64,000 bases of DNA from Cheiracanthium punctorium (Eukaryota > Arthropoda > Arachnida > Araneae > Cheiracanthiidae), in the NCBI GenBank assembly GCA_038373885.1, contig JAWZYV010011898.1:310001-374000 (forward strand). The letters are read 5' to 3'. Positions 10,580 to 21,692 of this stretch are shown here, piece by piece (position 1 is the stretch's first letter; every line of letters starts with the position of its first letter). The translations under genes and the position numbers were made by a program. Below the pieces are notes generated by a model. The model searched no databases. It was not told the origin of the DNA and saw only the letters and a list, made by a program, of their open reading frames with translations.

Positions 10580-11427
10580 GTAAGAATAGGATATAGAACT
10601 AATTAAAATTTGGTGCATGTAACAGTGAGAAAAGAGTAAAAAAAAATTTTAATTTAGACCTTAGGCAGCAATCATTACAACTGAAAAACAGGTTATTCAT
10701 TTGATAAACTTAGAGAAAAATGCCAATGGGCTGGAGGAGAAAATGACAAGCACACATAGTTTGCATTTATAGAAATAATAAATATCACGACTTAATTAAG
10801 AAAACAAAACTTTAATTACTAAAAATTAAATAGGAAAATATGTAACATTAGTGAAAAGAATGAATTACCACAGGATTTACAGAACACAATTTGCAAGTAG
10901 TTATAATTAATCAAAAGCAGAGGAAATTAATAAAATCCACACAAAAAAAACCTCCAAAAGTTACATAACCCTACAGACCTCATGGGTAGAGAAAGTACCT
11001 CTACAGTAGACACCAGTTATAACATACTCTCACAGGACCTAAAAAAGTAGTACATTTTAGCCGAAGTAATGTTATAAGCAAAAGGAGAATGCAAAATTTT
11101 GGGCGATAGGGCAGTTTCAGATTACGCTAAAATTCAATCCTGGTAAACAAACATTACGAGTATGAGGTTCTGAGTTTTTCATTCATGTTCCTGGTAGACA
11201 AACATCACTTGAAAAGTGAGTTTTTAACCTTGGAGTCCATCACCGGATTTTGTGGTTAAAACTGCTGTTTTGAATGGATTGAGCACTTTTTACCCTTTGC
11301 TGAAGTGAACAAAGAAATACCCAACAACTTTCTTTGAACTATCTGCAAGACGACCCACCATCCATGTCCTACTAACTTAAATATACATTTATATGTATAT
11401 CTTTAAAAGTACATTCTTTCTCATATA
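10580..11427. other. AT-rich, with Tigger-like terminal fragment
   Basis: At 11004 CAGTAGACACCAGTTATAAC, followed by a CACAGGACC block, resembles one end of a Tc1/mariner-pogo (Tigger) element, compare CAGTCAACTCTCTCTAATCC at 32754. No second end was found and nothing codes. Confidence 0.4.
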
Positions 11428-11781
11428 CACCGCCTGACATTGAAAATGCAACACCCATAAGGAATGGCCAGAAAGTGTTGAAACTCGGCAAGCAGAGAGA
11501 GACAGCAGTGAACAATAAGTGATCTTTATTTCAAAATGATATTCATAATACAGAGGGAGAGCACTGTCGTCTTAGTAGGTGTCGGACCACCGTGTACGGG
11601 GATACACGAAGCAACATATCTAGGTACTGAGTCAATGAGAGCATGGATGGCGTCCTAAAGAATGTTTCTCCATTCCCTGTCAACCATTTGCCACAGTTTG
11701 TCTTCTGAACGGGCTAGTAGCAGGGTCTGCAAATGGCATCCAATCACATTACTTATGTTGTTCTCCCTGAATGCTCTACAT
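11428..11781 (-). mobile_element. Tc1-like transposon, 3' fragment
   Basis: Terminal motif CCTGACATTGAAAATGCAAC (from 11433) next to a possible TA, followed inward by the C-terminal part of a Tc1-like transposase on the minus strand. It is cut at 11782 by another element and no other half is found. Confidence 0.7.
11526..11780 (-). pseudogene. Tc1-like transposase C-terminus
   Basis: The minus strand reads CHLQTLLLARSEDKLWQMVD, an in-frame stop, then HALIDSVPRYVASCIPVHGG and a stop at 11526. The S(V/M)PRRV..CI..(R/H)GG ending is the hallmark of Tc1/DD34E transposase tails. The DDE catalytic region is not present. Confidence 0.8.
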
Positions 11782-13171
11782 CCCAGACAGCACATAAGCT
11801 TAAATCAAGTTTGACATTTCTTTGCATTTGACACATTAATGCAAGCTTGACAGTTCAACTCATTCTAAGCTGGCAGCAAGCTTGCAGGAGTCAAGTTTAA
11901 ATACAGCTTGATTTAAGCTTGAAAATTGATGCTCGCGTGATTTTTCCTTTTTAAAGGAGCGTTGATGGCGCCATCTGTGAAAGAGAATGGACATTAATTG
12001 TCTAGCATCCTAATATTTGCTGAAAGTTCGTAAAAGATGTGTTTTATTTTATATTACCAGTGCCATATTACCGGCAGGGCAAACAGGGCAACTGCCCAGG
12101 GCCTACAGATTTTAGGGCCCAAAAATCTTACATCTTACACTTTTGTAATTTTAAAATAAAATTACAAAGGATAAAAAAAAAAAATTCAGAAGTTAAATAA
12201 TTTTTTTAATTATAAAGTATGAACAATGAAAATAATTCAAATTTACATTTGTATAAATTAATTTTAACTTATTTTTAATTATTCAAAATGCTCTATATCA
12301 ATATAGCAAACCAATATGTAGGAAAATAACCACATTTGTAAAGAGAATTTTTAGCGTTAAAAAATAGCAAAATTTTTCAATTATTGTTATTTTAAGAAAT
12401 ATTTACAAAAATGACTAAAGTGTTTGTATTCCATACATGTTAGCAACTGTGATATAGCATTTCGAAGTAATGTTTAACTATCTGTTTCTTTCATTTCAGA
12501 TTACTTAACACAAAATTTGTGTTAAGTAAACCCATTCTATATTTCCAAATATGGAAATTCTTAAAAAAAAAAAAAAAAAAAAATACAATTATACTATGAA
12601 ATTGATTTCAAAATCAGTCGTTTGTCTCGATTTTGGCCAGCAGTATTTTTTCATGAGTGTTGCGGTACTGAAAGTTTTAAAACGTGTTTTTTTATTTTAA
12701 TTTTTATTTTAATTTAATTTATTTTAATTCTGATGCATCCCATGGAAAAATAAAAGAAACAAATAACACATCGCCCATTTATCAATTTGGCGAGAAAACA
12801 GCGTGGTAAGTCACTTCAAACTTTAGTCATAGCTGCACAAGGCTACGGTGGCGGAATGGATAGCGTGCTCGATTGCGAAGCCAAAGGGCCCGGGTTCTAT
12901 CCCAGCGACGAACACTCGATGGAAACAGATTAAATTAAATTGAAATTTCAGCGTAGAGGGGGGAATATCCGCAGAAAAATAAATTATGCAGGGCGCGTTA
13001 GCCAGCGGGCGCCACGTGTATTTAAAAAAATTTTTAAGCTTGAAATGTCAAGCTTAATGCAAGCTGGGCAAGTGTAAACTAGAACACTTGATTCAAGCTT
13101 ACACGATTGAAATTTTGAAGCTTATTGACTTGATAAATCAAGCTTGCTGCAAGTTTGCTGTGCTGTCTAGG
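11782..13171. mobile_element. 1.4 kb TIR element with AAGCTTG repeats
   Basis: Ends CCCAGACAGCACA (11782) and, inverted, CCTAGACAGCACA (13171). The outer 150 bp on each side are packed with AAGCTTG/CAAGCTT in both orientations (for example near 11797, 11841, 11889, 11925 and 13036-13145). No coding region exists inside. The interior holds a tRNA-derived segment and an AGGGCCC-type hAT remnant (12066-12130). It interrupts the Tc1 fragment. No target duplication was found, so the superfamily is open. Confidence 0.65.
12838..13015 (+). repeat. tRNA-derived SINE-like sequence
   Basis: A box-like TGGCGGAATGG and B box-like GGTTCTATCCC are spaced as in a tRNA gene (about 12848 and 12893). They are followed by a non-tRNA body with a purine-rich tail. 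The cloverleaf is imperfect, so this is a SINE head or tRNA relic and not a working tRNA. Confidence 0.55.
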
Positions 13172-13389
13172 ATAAACGATCTCTAGCATTCAAAAAATCT
13201 ACTTTTGTAACACATAAATGGTTTGGGTGCACATCATTGTCATCATCATCAGATGTCTCATTGGTTCCAGTGTTGTTGTTGTTGTTGTTGTTATTGGAAC
13301 ATGTATTCGGATTTGTGTGCTTGTTCACGAGGAACCGCTTATAAATCCACGTCAAAGAAAGGACAAACACAAGGGGGGGGCCAAATGCC

Positions 13390-13570
13390 TTGGGGGAGGA
13401 CTTTTCTGGGTATCTAGCGCGTATTCACGTTACATCTGGAGAAAACCGCCCAAAACTCCAGACCGCTAGACCGACGGCCCCGCGAGAGGACAGAACCCTG
13501 TTCCTCCACTTGAGCCATCTCCCAATGTCAGTGGCTTTAACCACTGTGCTACACATTGGTTGGTTCCAGT
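13390..13570 (-). repeat. tRNA-derived SINE, minus strand
   Basis: On the minus strand TAGCACAGTGGTTA (A box) and GGTTCTGTCC (B box) are followed by a body containing CGGTTTTCTCCAGATGTAAC. A tRNA head with a GGTTTTCT body is typical of arthropod SINEs. A (GTT)n microsatellite lies just to the left (about 13273-13293). Confidence 0.65.
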
Positions 13571-14744
13571 GTTTAATCATTATTTTTATTAAAAATATGT
13601 TATGAATAATTGTTTTGATTGGATTTATGCAATACCTCCACACAAATGAGTCATCTTTGACTGGCTTTCACTCCGCTCTAAAAGCTAATTGCATCAAAAT
13701 TTTACCTTATCTCCAAAGATTAGCTGACCGGATAAAGCAGCACTCAATACCAAGATAAGCAGCAAAAAATCAGTGCAATTTAGTCATTTTGTTCTGTTCA
13801 TACCGATTTTCACCAAAATAAGTCCAGGCTTGAAAAATTTACGTGCACGTATTTTCAGGCATACATAACAAGGTTGATAATGCAAAACTATGGAACAGGG
13901 AAATACTGTGTGAGCTTAAATTCAACCACTGCTAAATTACATGGTGTACTAAACAATTTCTACATCCAAGATCAAAACAAATCATAAGTCTCTCATCCAA
14001 ATTTCAGACTATTCTTTAGATATAAATATATATATATATATATATATATTCTGGAAAAAAAAAATAATTATTTTAAGACCTACCTTTTTTTTTTTTTTTT
14101 TTTTTTTTTTGATCAGAAATGGAATGTAAAAGTATACATATGGCATTGGCATTTTCTTAAATAAGCATTCAAGTAATAGAATAAAAGTGAAGTTTTCTTG
14201 GAAAAAGAATAATTCTTTAATAAATGTATAAATCATTTTTTCAGATAAAATTTTAGAATCTTTGCAGTCTTACAGCACACAGAAGTGTAACTTATGACAG
14301 GGGACATATGTTCTGCTCCTTCCTATATCTAGCTGCAAAATACCAACTCACAAGATTATGCTTTTTAAAATTAACTGTAAAAATAATTACAAAAGAAAAA
14401 CCTGCACTTGAGAATAAAATGAAATATTGGTTCTCCTGATTTTAAAATTGAAGGGAAAATGATATAGAAATCAAAAAACATATTATGGGAAAACTAATAC
14501 TTTTCTGAGTTGAGTTACTAAACTAACTGAACTAGTTGAGTTATTAAATGCCTCGCATTTTAATTTAACAATAGAATATCAAAAACTAACTTTAAAAACA
14601 AGATGTAAAACATTTATTAACCAAAAGGATTCAAAAAGATTGAAGTTCAGTTGGCAGATATGGAATCCGGAGATCGGGGATAGTTACCATAATTTCGCTC
14701 GTATAGTCCGCGGACTGACTATCTGGCTGAAATAAATTTCTTAT
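13571..14744. other. AT-rich, microsatellites, no gene
   Basis: Contains an AT dinucleotide tract near 14024-14050 and a T run near 14083-14110. No domain or inverted element recognised. Confidence 0.5.
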
Positions 14745-14926
14745 CAGTGGCGGATTATTGCAAGTTTGTCGAGGGAGCGGGGGGGCGGTTAGTTTGAAGA
14801 TTGACATATACCTCCATTTTATGGAAGTAAACTAGGATCTTTTACATTAATTTCTTTTTTCTCGGGGGGGGGGGGGGGGGGGGTCGCCCCCTCCGCCCGC
14901 CCCCCCCCCCCTTTAATCCGCCCTTG
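14745..14926. mobile_element. hAT MITE, CAGTGGCGGATTA family
   Basis: 182 bp with ends CAGTGGCGGATTATTG and TTTAATCCGCCCTTG (inverted CAAGGGCGGATTAAA). Long G and C runs lie inside. Flanks tttcttat and tttcctct agree at 6 of 8 positions, an eroded 8-bp duplication. Confidence 0.75.
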
Positions 14927-15654
14927 TTTCCTCTTTAAAAAAAATTAGTGTACTGATCTTGCTTTTTGATCGGTAGTTAGCGTGCAAGATCCAATGAAGC
15001 CGATGCTAACAAATTTATTTCCGTAGAAAATACAGCACATAGATGCACTTCAAGTGACGGCACGTCGGCATGCAGGGAGCATTTAAAATTTTTTCCCCAT
15101 TATGTCGTTTAAAACATCCACGTAGTTACAGGTGCGGACAAACTTCGTGAAACCATTTTAGAAATATTTCAGTCAGATATACAGAAGTACCAAATTTTGA
15201 ATGTGCTTTAAAAAAAAAATAATTTATGTAATACGGGAGAAAGCGAACCTTCACAAACCGAGGTACCGTCAGCCGACACCGCGCCTAGTCATTGAGAAGC
15301 TTGTTATTGTTTTGTCTTCACGCGGCGAGCTGGCTATTTAAGCGAGAGCTTATTCTGCTGAGACGTTAAAACCCGACTTGTGTCGCCTCGGTTTCTTTTC
15401 TTTTCTTTTTTCTTTTTTTTTTTTTTTTCCAAATTGCACGCTCGAATTTTTAATAAAGAGCATTTTTTAATTTTATTTTTCGTTAATTTTAACCCAGAGA
15501 GAATATCAATTGAATGTTGTTTAAAATTAAGTATTATGAGGCTTGACCCATAATAATTAGTAATGATTTTTTCTTTTCTTTGGTTATGTACATTTTCATA
15601 AATGCTTAGTAAAAGTAATCTTTTAATTTATTTAAGAGGGCGATATGCCTTGCC
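14927..15654. other. Possible LTR-like promoter, no gene
   Basis: A GC-richer stretch near 15240-15380 carries a TATTTAAG TATA-like motif (about 15336) followed by a T-rich tract. It could be an LTR relic or promoter. No coding region follows. Confidence 0.3.
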
Positions 15655-15783
15655 CAGAGACGGATTAATGCAATTTTATGGGCGGCTAGTTGAAATTTGT
15701 CTATTTTATGGAAGTAAAATAGAATTTTTTTTTCTCTAGCGGAGGAGTAATCGCTCCCCACCAACCCCTTTAATCCGTCCGTG
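15655..15783. mobile_element. hAT MITE, 129 bp, same family
   Basis: Ends CAGAGACGGATTAATG and CTTTAATCCGTCCGTG. Flanks gccttgcc and gtcttacc match at 6 of 8, both differences being transitions. Internally it shares the TTTTATGGAAGTAAA segment with the element at 14745-14926, so both derive from one family. Confidence 0.75.
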
Positions 15784-15877
15784 GTCTTACCATTAGTTAA
15801 CTTTTCACGAAGTTACAGTATATATTTTTAAGTAAAATCCGCGTAACTGTTTAAAAAAGAAAATGCAAAAAATAACC

Positions 15878-15923
15878 CAGTGGCGGGGGGGGTCCCCCCC
15901 CCCCCCCATTTAATCCGCCCTTG
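15878..15923. mobile_element. 46-bp micro-MITE with perfect 8-bp TSD
   Basis: Starts CAGTGGCGG and ends TTTAATCCGCCCTTG, with only a G/C run between. The identical 8-bp duplication aaataacc flanks it (15870-15877 and 15924-15931). It is almost nothing but the two ends of the CAGTGGCGGATTA family. Confidence 0.85.
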
Positions 15924-15931
15924 AAATAACC

Positions 15932-16289
15932 AAAACTCGGAAATTTTTCGTTTTCTTTTGGATTTCTGAACAATAACTCACAATTTAAAAAAAGCATTAT
16001 TCTTTTATTCAGCAGAAAATAAAGATGTGTATGTTTTAATAGCTATAAATATCGAAATATTTATTTATTGGAACTAATACACTATTCTGTTTAATTATTA
16101 TTAATGATTATTTATTTAAGAAATAAGTATATTTGGTACTTACGTATTATCCTGGCGGTCATTCCCGTCAAACTATTTTTTCGTCAAATGAGTTGCCAAA
16201 CGAATTCAAAACCATTAATAATTTCATGTGCCCAACATTTATCTGGACAAAAAATCGCCTGTCTTGGCGGACCGCCGGATTAATGCGTA
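15932..16289. other. AT-rich spacer, no gene
   Basis: Nothing recognisable apart from AT-rich sequence between two MITEs. Confidence 0.5.
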
Positions 16290-16297
16290 AGTACCGT

Positions 16298-16761
16298 CAG
16301 GGTGCGAACTGAACATTTTCCCCAGCGGGGGACACTTGAAAAGAAATAGGAGGGAAGGTGTAAATTCTTCACTCACATGATATTACATGAAAATGCATTC
16401 GCCGACACGTCTGGGAACTGACCTATATTAAAACAAGACATAAATTGTTTGTTCTATGGAGTCACATATACATTTCTTACTGTACCTGTATTGGAAGCCA
16501 CTCGAAGGTTTTAAGCTTAGAAAAGAGACGAAATTTAAGGCAGTCGCCTTAGAGTATAATAACAAACGATAACATACTACCTTCATTTTGACTGCTTGAC
16601 TTAAATCCCAAATCTTCAATCACCAGTTTAACATTTCTTCAGCAGGGGATAAATAGTATCCCTGGCAGGGATCATCTTATATGTTTCTAGCCAGGGATAT
16701 TACATTCTTCAGCCGGGACAAACCCTGGCATCCCCCCCCCCCCCCGTCAATTCGCACCCCG
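16298..16761. mobile_element. hAT-like MITE, 464 bp
   Basis: Ends CAGGGTGCGAACTG and, inverted, CGGGGTGCGAATTG. Flanks agtaccgt (16290-16297) and agtactgt (16762-16769) match at 7 of 8. A C run lies near the right end. Non-coding. Confidence 0.8.
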
Positions 16762-16769
16762 AGTACTGT

Positions 16770-18221
16770 ATATTTAAACTACCATAAATTATTTTACTTC
16801 CTTTGCATGTTTAAGACCTAAAAGAATATAAGACTTATATTTTAAATACCATTACTAAAAGCTGCACTTTTATATAAGTTTATAACAAGTTTCATTTGTC
16901 GTGCAGACCGTCAGTTTGCTTTATTTAAACAAAAATCCCAGTTTTGCATTCATTAAATGTCTTGAAGTTCTAGTTCCGCCGACGATTTTTCCAAAACCAA
17001 GAAAATTTTTGGATCCGAAAATGGTCACAAACATTTCGTTTTCAATCCACATTTTTCTGATATAGTCGCTAACATCTGCCTTTTCTCAATAATCCACAAT
17101 AGAAGTGTCAGTTAAGCTGGTATGTGTCCCTGGAAAAAAAAATATATAGATTCATCAAGCAATAAAACAACAATAAAAACATGTCGCGAGCAACAATAGC
17201 TCACCGACAACGGTTTTCCAGTGCCGAAAGGTCTTGATAGAGAATTATTGTTGTTTAGTAGTTCGCCAAGTACATAATTATGTAGCATATGCCTTTTGAA
17301 ACTTCGTGAATCTAAAATAAGTATTTGCCCCTCTGAACTAAGTTTTGAATTTACGAACTGAAGAAATCGGTATACATTACACTCTAGCTGACTGTAGACT
17401 AGGCGGCTAGGCACAGTGCGAGATGCGGTGAAAACGTACATCCCAGGCGTGCATTATAGTCCTCTTGCTGGCGGCGAAAGATAGCAATCTTGTGAATTAA
17501 TTTCTGTGGAGAGGCCACTAAACAAATCCAAATTTCGGCTAGTATTGGTTTCCTGTTCACACTCTCCCCACCCCACCTTTTTCCTCAACCAAAATTACTC
17601 TACTATGTTTGTCCCGCTAAGTACGTCGTCGATTTAGGACATCTTTTGCTTTAGTTCGTAATCTTTTTTTTTTTTTTTTTTTTTTTTTTTGAAAAAGCGG
17701 AAAGATTTTAAAACATTTTCGAAAAGCGGAGGTCTGCCGAGGGAAAAAAAAAAAAAAAAAAAAAACGGAAAACCGCCAAAAGCGGAAGATTTTCATGCCT
17801 GTAAGTTGCTCACTGGATAAACCACCAACCGAAATAAGTGGCGACCACTATAATAATTTGAATTATTGTAAAAGTATTTCTTACACAACTTTAAAGGATA
17901 TATTTTAATTCTGATATATTTTACTTTTCTGTGAAAACTTTAAAAGCTCTAATTTAATTGTGATATTGTGTGTATTGAAATAAGTGGTGATTTCTATAAT
18001 AATTTGAATTATTGTAAAAGTATTTCTTACAAAACTTTAAAATATCTATTTTAATTGATTGTTTTGAATCTCATTAATGAAACTATAAATCTAAAATCCA
18101 TTTAGTTGCTTTTGTGAAAAATAGCAAACTTTGTTTGCTACCTGTCATAATAATGTTTCAAAGTTATTTTCATTAATTTAAAAAATTGAAATTTTGTGTC
18201 GTGAAATTTTCTGACTGAATT
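16770..18221. other. AT-rich sequence, no recognised gene
   Basis: Contains a 109-codon minus-strand frame (17112-17441) without recognisable domain, a T run near 17666-17690 and an A run near 17746-17765. I do not call a gene here. Confidence 0.5.
17831..18060 (+). repeat. Imperfect tandem duplication, period 146 bp
   Basis: GAAATAAGTGG at 17831, with about 80 following bases (CTATAATAATTTGAATTATTG and onward), recurs at 17977 with few changes. Confidence 0.8.
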
Positions 18222-18463
18222 TTAACCCTTTTAGTGCCAGACGACGATATATCGTTGTTCACTACACTTGCAAAAAGTGACAATGACAGTATATCAGGGT
18301 CATTCTCAAAAAATGTGTGTTAAAAAATAAGTATTTTTTTCCAGAACTTTTAAATATTATTGGCTAGTAAACTATCCAATTTAGATGAGTTTACCTAAAT
18401 TCATACACTTTTGATATTTGAAGTGACAAAATTAATTTTTTTACTTAATGAAAAGATGAAAAA

Positions 18464-18840
18464 TGTCCACTCTGTTACCAGACATTGAAGTAATTTTTGA
18501 GAAAATAATTGACGTTATAATAAACATTTAACTGTTTCTATACATTGTATGATAGGTAATAAGAATCATAAATATTTTATAATATTTACATAAATACAAT
18601 TGTTTAAACTATTGATTAATTTATGTCCCCTCTGTTACTTATGTTTTACGCAGGCAATACATATTTCTTTGCTGGGGAAAAAATGAGGAATTATTATTTT
18701 ACAAATATTCGTTTATCAAACTCCTTGTTTATAGATTTCATGAATCTATGCTTCAAGCATGTCAATTTAAAAGTTAAAATATAAATTTATTTAAGTTAAT
18801 TACTTGGTAACAGAGTGGACATATAGTAACAGAATGGACA
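18464..18840. repeat. Left subterminal motif cluster, four copies
   Basis: Copies of GGTAACAGAGTGGACA or its complement at 18464-18479, 18624-18638, 18806-18821 and 18826-18840. The first two face one way and the last two the other. Likely transposase-binding sites (inference from position and repetition). Confidence 0.85.
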
Positions 18841-19010
18841 AAAATAAAAAGTAAAGATTTGCATTAATAAAACTTTATCCCTTTCTTATTTGTAATTCAA
18901 TGTAACATTATAGTTATTAGGAAATAATGTGAGAAACATTTGAAAAACACAAAAAACAGGCCTGTCAATCTTATTTTTATTAATGCGGAATATATTTTCT
19001 TTACAATATT

Positions 19011-20275
19011 TTATTTTACATTGTAAGTTGTTCCAAATGATATTGGAAACGTAAAAGTGTCTCTTCGTCCAGAGATAGGTGGATCAAGCAAACAAACTAT
19101 ATTTTCTGAAGGCATTTCTGATACATCAGGTAATTCAGGCCATATAAACTTCTCGACTTTACCAGATATGTTACACTTTCTCATGAAGTCTACAGTTAAC
19201 AAATTCCCATTAATAGCCAGAATTTTTCCAATATAAAATATTTTAGAGTGTATGGGATATTCAGCTAGTATAAAAGTTCCAATTCCAACTTTTCTTTCAC
19301 TTTTTTCTGACACTGAAGCTTTAACATCAATAGACTCTGTGTCACTTTCATCTCTGTATTTGATAGTATCATCATCAGATTCTGATGAACTTATTGAAAA
19401 ATGCCTTTTTTTGCAGGTAATTTTTTGCGTGCTAACTGAAAAAAATCAAAAAATTGAAATGAAAAATTGCATGAACATAATATATCAGGGAAATGGTTAT
19501 AACTGCAGTAGCATGAGACGTTACAGTAATGAAATTTCCCAGCTGATGATGTCACTATTTGATGAATTTTCATTGTTCCCGGAACAGTTTTAACTTTCTT
19601 TATTTTAAAACTCTTTATTTCTACTAACTCTTTTTTTTCCCCCCATATTTTCTATGTCAGATGATGAAACGAAAGACACCTTCACTCGTGATACTTCACA
19701 CAATGCTTCAAAGAATGATTGCGCATCAAGAATATCAATTTTACGGATTAGCTCATCAGCTTTGTGTTTAAGACTGGCACCAACACCGTCTGCTGCACCT
19801 TTTCCATGCGATGCTTCGAGTAAAGACCATGTTGCACATTTAAATCCTAACTCAAATATGTGAGTGCGGAGCATATAAAAATTGTTTTTTGTTTATATTG
19901 AGTTGTGGGTCCATCTGAAAAAATATGAAGGGTTGTTACACTTGCGAATTCTTGTTTGATGTATTTAAATATAGGTTCCAGATGAGCCCAAATTGCAGCA
20001 GTGCCATGATTTGTAGACTCTTATATTGTGCACAGAGATATTGCATCTTTAATTCCATATTCATGAATAACCACAGTGTGTAGTGTAACCTTGTTACATG
20101 ATGTGCCAAAATAAAAACTTGGCTAGCTAAAGGATTTCTTCCTTTAGCTTGCAATTGTAATTCTCAGCAAAGTCTATGTGGATAATGATTTCTGAAGTCA
20201 ATAGGTTGTCTTTGCAAGTTGTATATGCTAGATGCTGTTGTCTAATATTAAATATATGTAATTTATACTTGTTCA
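19011..20275 (-). pseudogene. Transposase-like protein, C-terminal half with D, D, E
   Basis: Continues, on the minus strand, the gene split by the Penelope insertion. After NKYK at the insertion site come HIDFAENYNCK (first Asp codon about 20172-20174), IFSDGPTTQYK (second Asp 19913-19915) and LLEASHGKGAADGVG (Glu about 19815-19817). The spacing is roughly 86 and 32 residues, compatible with an RNase H-fold DDE transposase. A final segment (19011-19313) reads GTFILAEYP..KIFYIGKIL..VDF..K and WPELPDVSEM, a small beta-rich module that ends the protein. Frameshifts near 20127 and one in-frame stop make it inactive. The SHGKGAADG motif belongs to a widespread but poorly described arthropod and cnidarian protein family (memory, not searched). 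Confidence 0.7.
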
Positions 20276-21359
20276 CAATAATACCATCAAACTTTGGCTT
20301 CGCTATGCCGACGATATCTTCGCTATCTTTACCACCCACAATAATGAAGAAAATAATTTGATCAATCAACTTAATGCCATAGACCCGAACATTAAATTTA
20401 CATACGAAAAAGAAATCAATAATAGCCTCAATTACTTAGATGTGAACATAACCAGAAACAATAATCTCATTGAGACCACCATTTTTCGAAAACCTACTTG
20501 TAATACTAATATAGTAAATTTTAAATCTAAAACCCCTTTCAACTATAAAATTGCTGCTATTCGTTCCTATATCGACCGCGCTTTCAAAGTGTGTTCTAAC
20601 AACGACCTCCTTCGAAAAGAAATTGCTTTCATAAAGAAACAATGTCAAGACGCCCACTACCCTCGAGAAATTTTCGACAAAGTTTGCAAAGCTAGGCAAC
20701 GTAAATTAAATGTTATAGACAACCGTCAAAAAGATAAACCACGTTTTACTACCGCTATCCCCTTTAGCCGAGGGATAGCCAATAAACTTTCTAATATCGC
20801 CAGTAAAAAGAACTTCCGTATTCCAATTAAACCTAATAAAACAATCTTTCAGCGCATTAGATCGGAAAAAGACCCAATCAACCCCATCGAAACCGCAGGA
20901 ATCTATAAAATTAATTTTATGTGAAACGATACTAATAAAGAAAATTGCTACATCGGCGTTACAAAAAGGAAAATTAAAGAACGAAAAAACGAACATTTTA
21001 AAGACATTAACCTCCAGAAACAAAGTACCGCTCTAGCCCGTCTTGCTTTGAAAGAGCCCATTACCATTGATTTTAAAAATATTAAAAAAATAGCCAACTT
21101 TAAAAATAGTATATATGCCTACATTCGTGAGAGCTTAGAAATATTGACGACAGAGGGCAGCATCAACGATACGCTTCATACAATCGACCAATCATGGGAT
21201 GACGTCATGCATCGAACTTTCAAGAAGAAGAACGACGAAGATATAAAAAGAAGCCGCCATTAGTGAGAGCTCCAGAAACGACTGAAGATGGTTATGTGTG
21301 TAACCGAAATATATATCGTGTACGGGGGAATAAGGTATTCCCAAATAAAAAATTTTAAC
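20276..21359 (+). mobile_element. Penelope-like element, 5' truncated, 13-bp TSD
   Basis: 1.08 kb insertion flanked by the exact 13-bp repeat ttatacttgttca (20263-20275 and 21360-21372). It begins at the YADD box of reverse transcriptase, includes the GIY-YIG endonuclease and ends with a short 3' UTR. The truncated 5' end and target duplication show target-primed reverse transcription. It interrupts the transposase gene of the surrounding DNA transposon. Confidence 0.92.
20292..21263 (+). pseudogene. Penelope-like RT C-terminus and GIY-YIG endonuclease
   Basis: Reads LWLRYADDIFAIF (RT catalytic box), then LNYLDVNITR and TIFRKPTCNTN, both typical of Penelope RT, a long linker with SYIDRAFKVC, then GIYKI near 20895-20910. 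A stop (20922-20924) and frameshift interrupt the GIY-YIG domain, which resumes as NCYIGVTKRKIKERKNEH and runs to about 21263. The fingers and palm upstream of YADD are missing. Few stops suggest a fairly young insertion. Confidence 0.88.
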
Positions 21360-21372
21360 TTATACTTGTTCA

Positions 21373-21661
21373 TTTGGTTCTGAAAATTATTTGAAATCTT
21401 TGCAATAGTTCCCTGATTTTTTTCTTTTTTTACTATGCTCACATAAAAAATATTTTTTTTTCCAGTGACTCTTTGTTCTCTTTCCTCCCTTTTTCAAACC
21501 CATTGGTCCCATTCAACTCTTTCTGCAAGAGCTTTGGCTTCAGTTGTTTCCATCTTGATTAGTTTATGTTTACAAGTTTTGCAGCTGCTATACATACACC
21601 TTGAATTAGATGGACTACAAACAATCTGCTCAACCAGTTTATGGCAATCAGAAGTTTGAAG

Positions 21662-21692
<31 letters not shown>

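Larger units (their letters stand above)
8470..10580 (+). mobile_element. Gypsy element B, internally deleted
   Basis: Plus-strand LTR retrotransposon. A PBS-like TTGGTGGCAGAATCC lies near 8490. Gag relics (8617-9120), a protease (9456-9788), a duplicated protease-front segment and the extreme C-terminus of integrase (9951-10103) follow, then the 3' LTR (from 10139). RT, RNase H and the integrase core are missing. It sits head to head with Gypsy A. Confidence 0.75.

Noticed and set aside
12066..12130. Complete hAT element starting CAGTGCC
   Set aside because: Only one end with GGGC/GCCC blocks is visible; no partner end or duplication found.
13167..13370. Frame with a poly-Asn/Asp run
   Set aside because: The run is the translation of a (GTT)n microsatellite.
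17112..17441. 109-codon minus-strand frame
   Set aside because: No recognisable domain, no codon pattern or neighbours supporting a gene.
21664..21692. Poly-Lys stretch as a real protein feature
   Set aside because: Encoded by a homopolymer that probably expanded after the element died; it breaks the frame.
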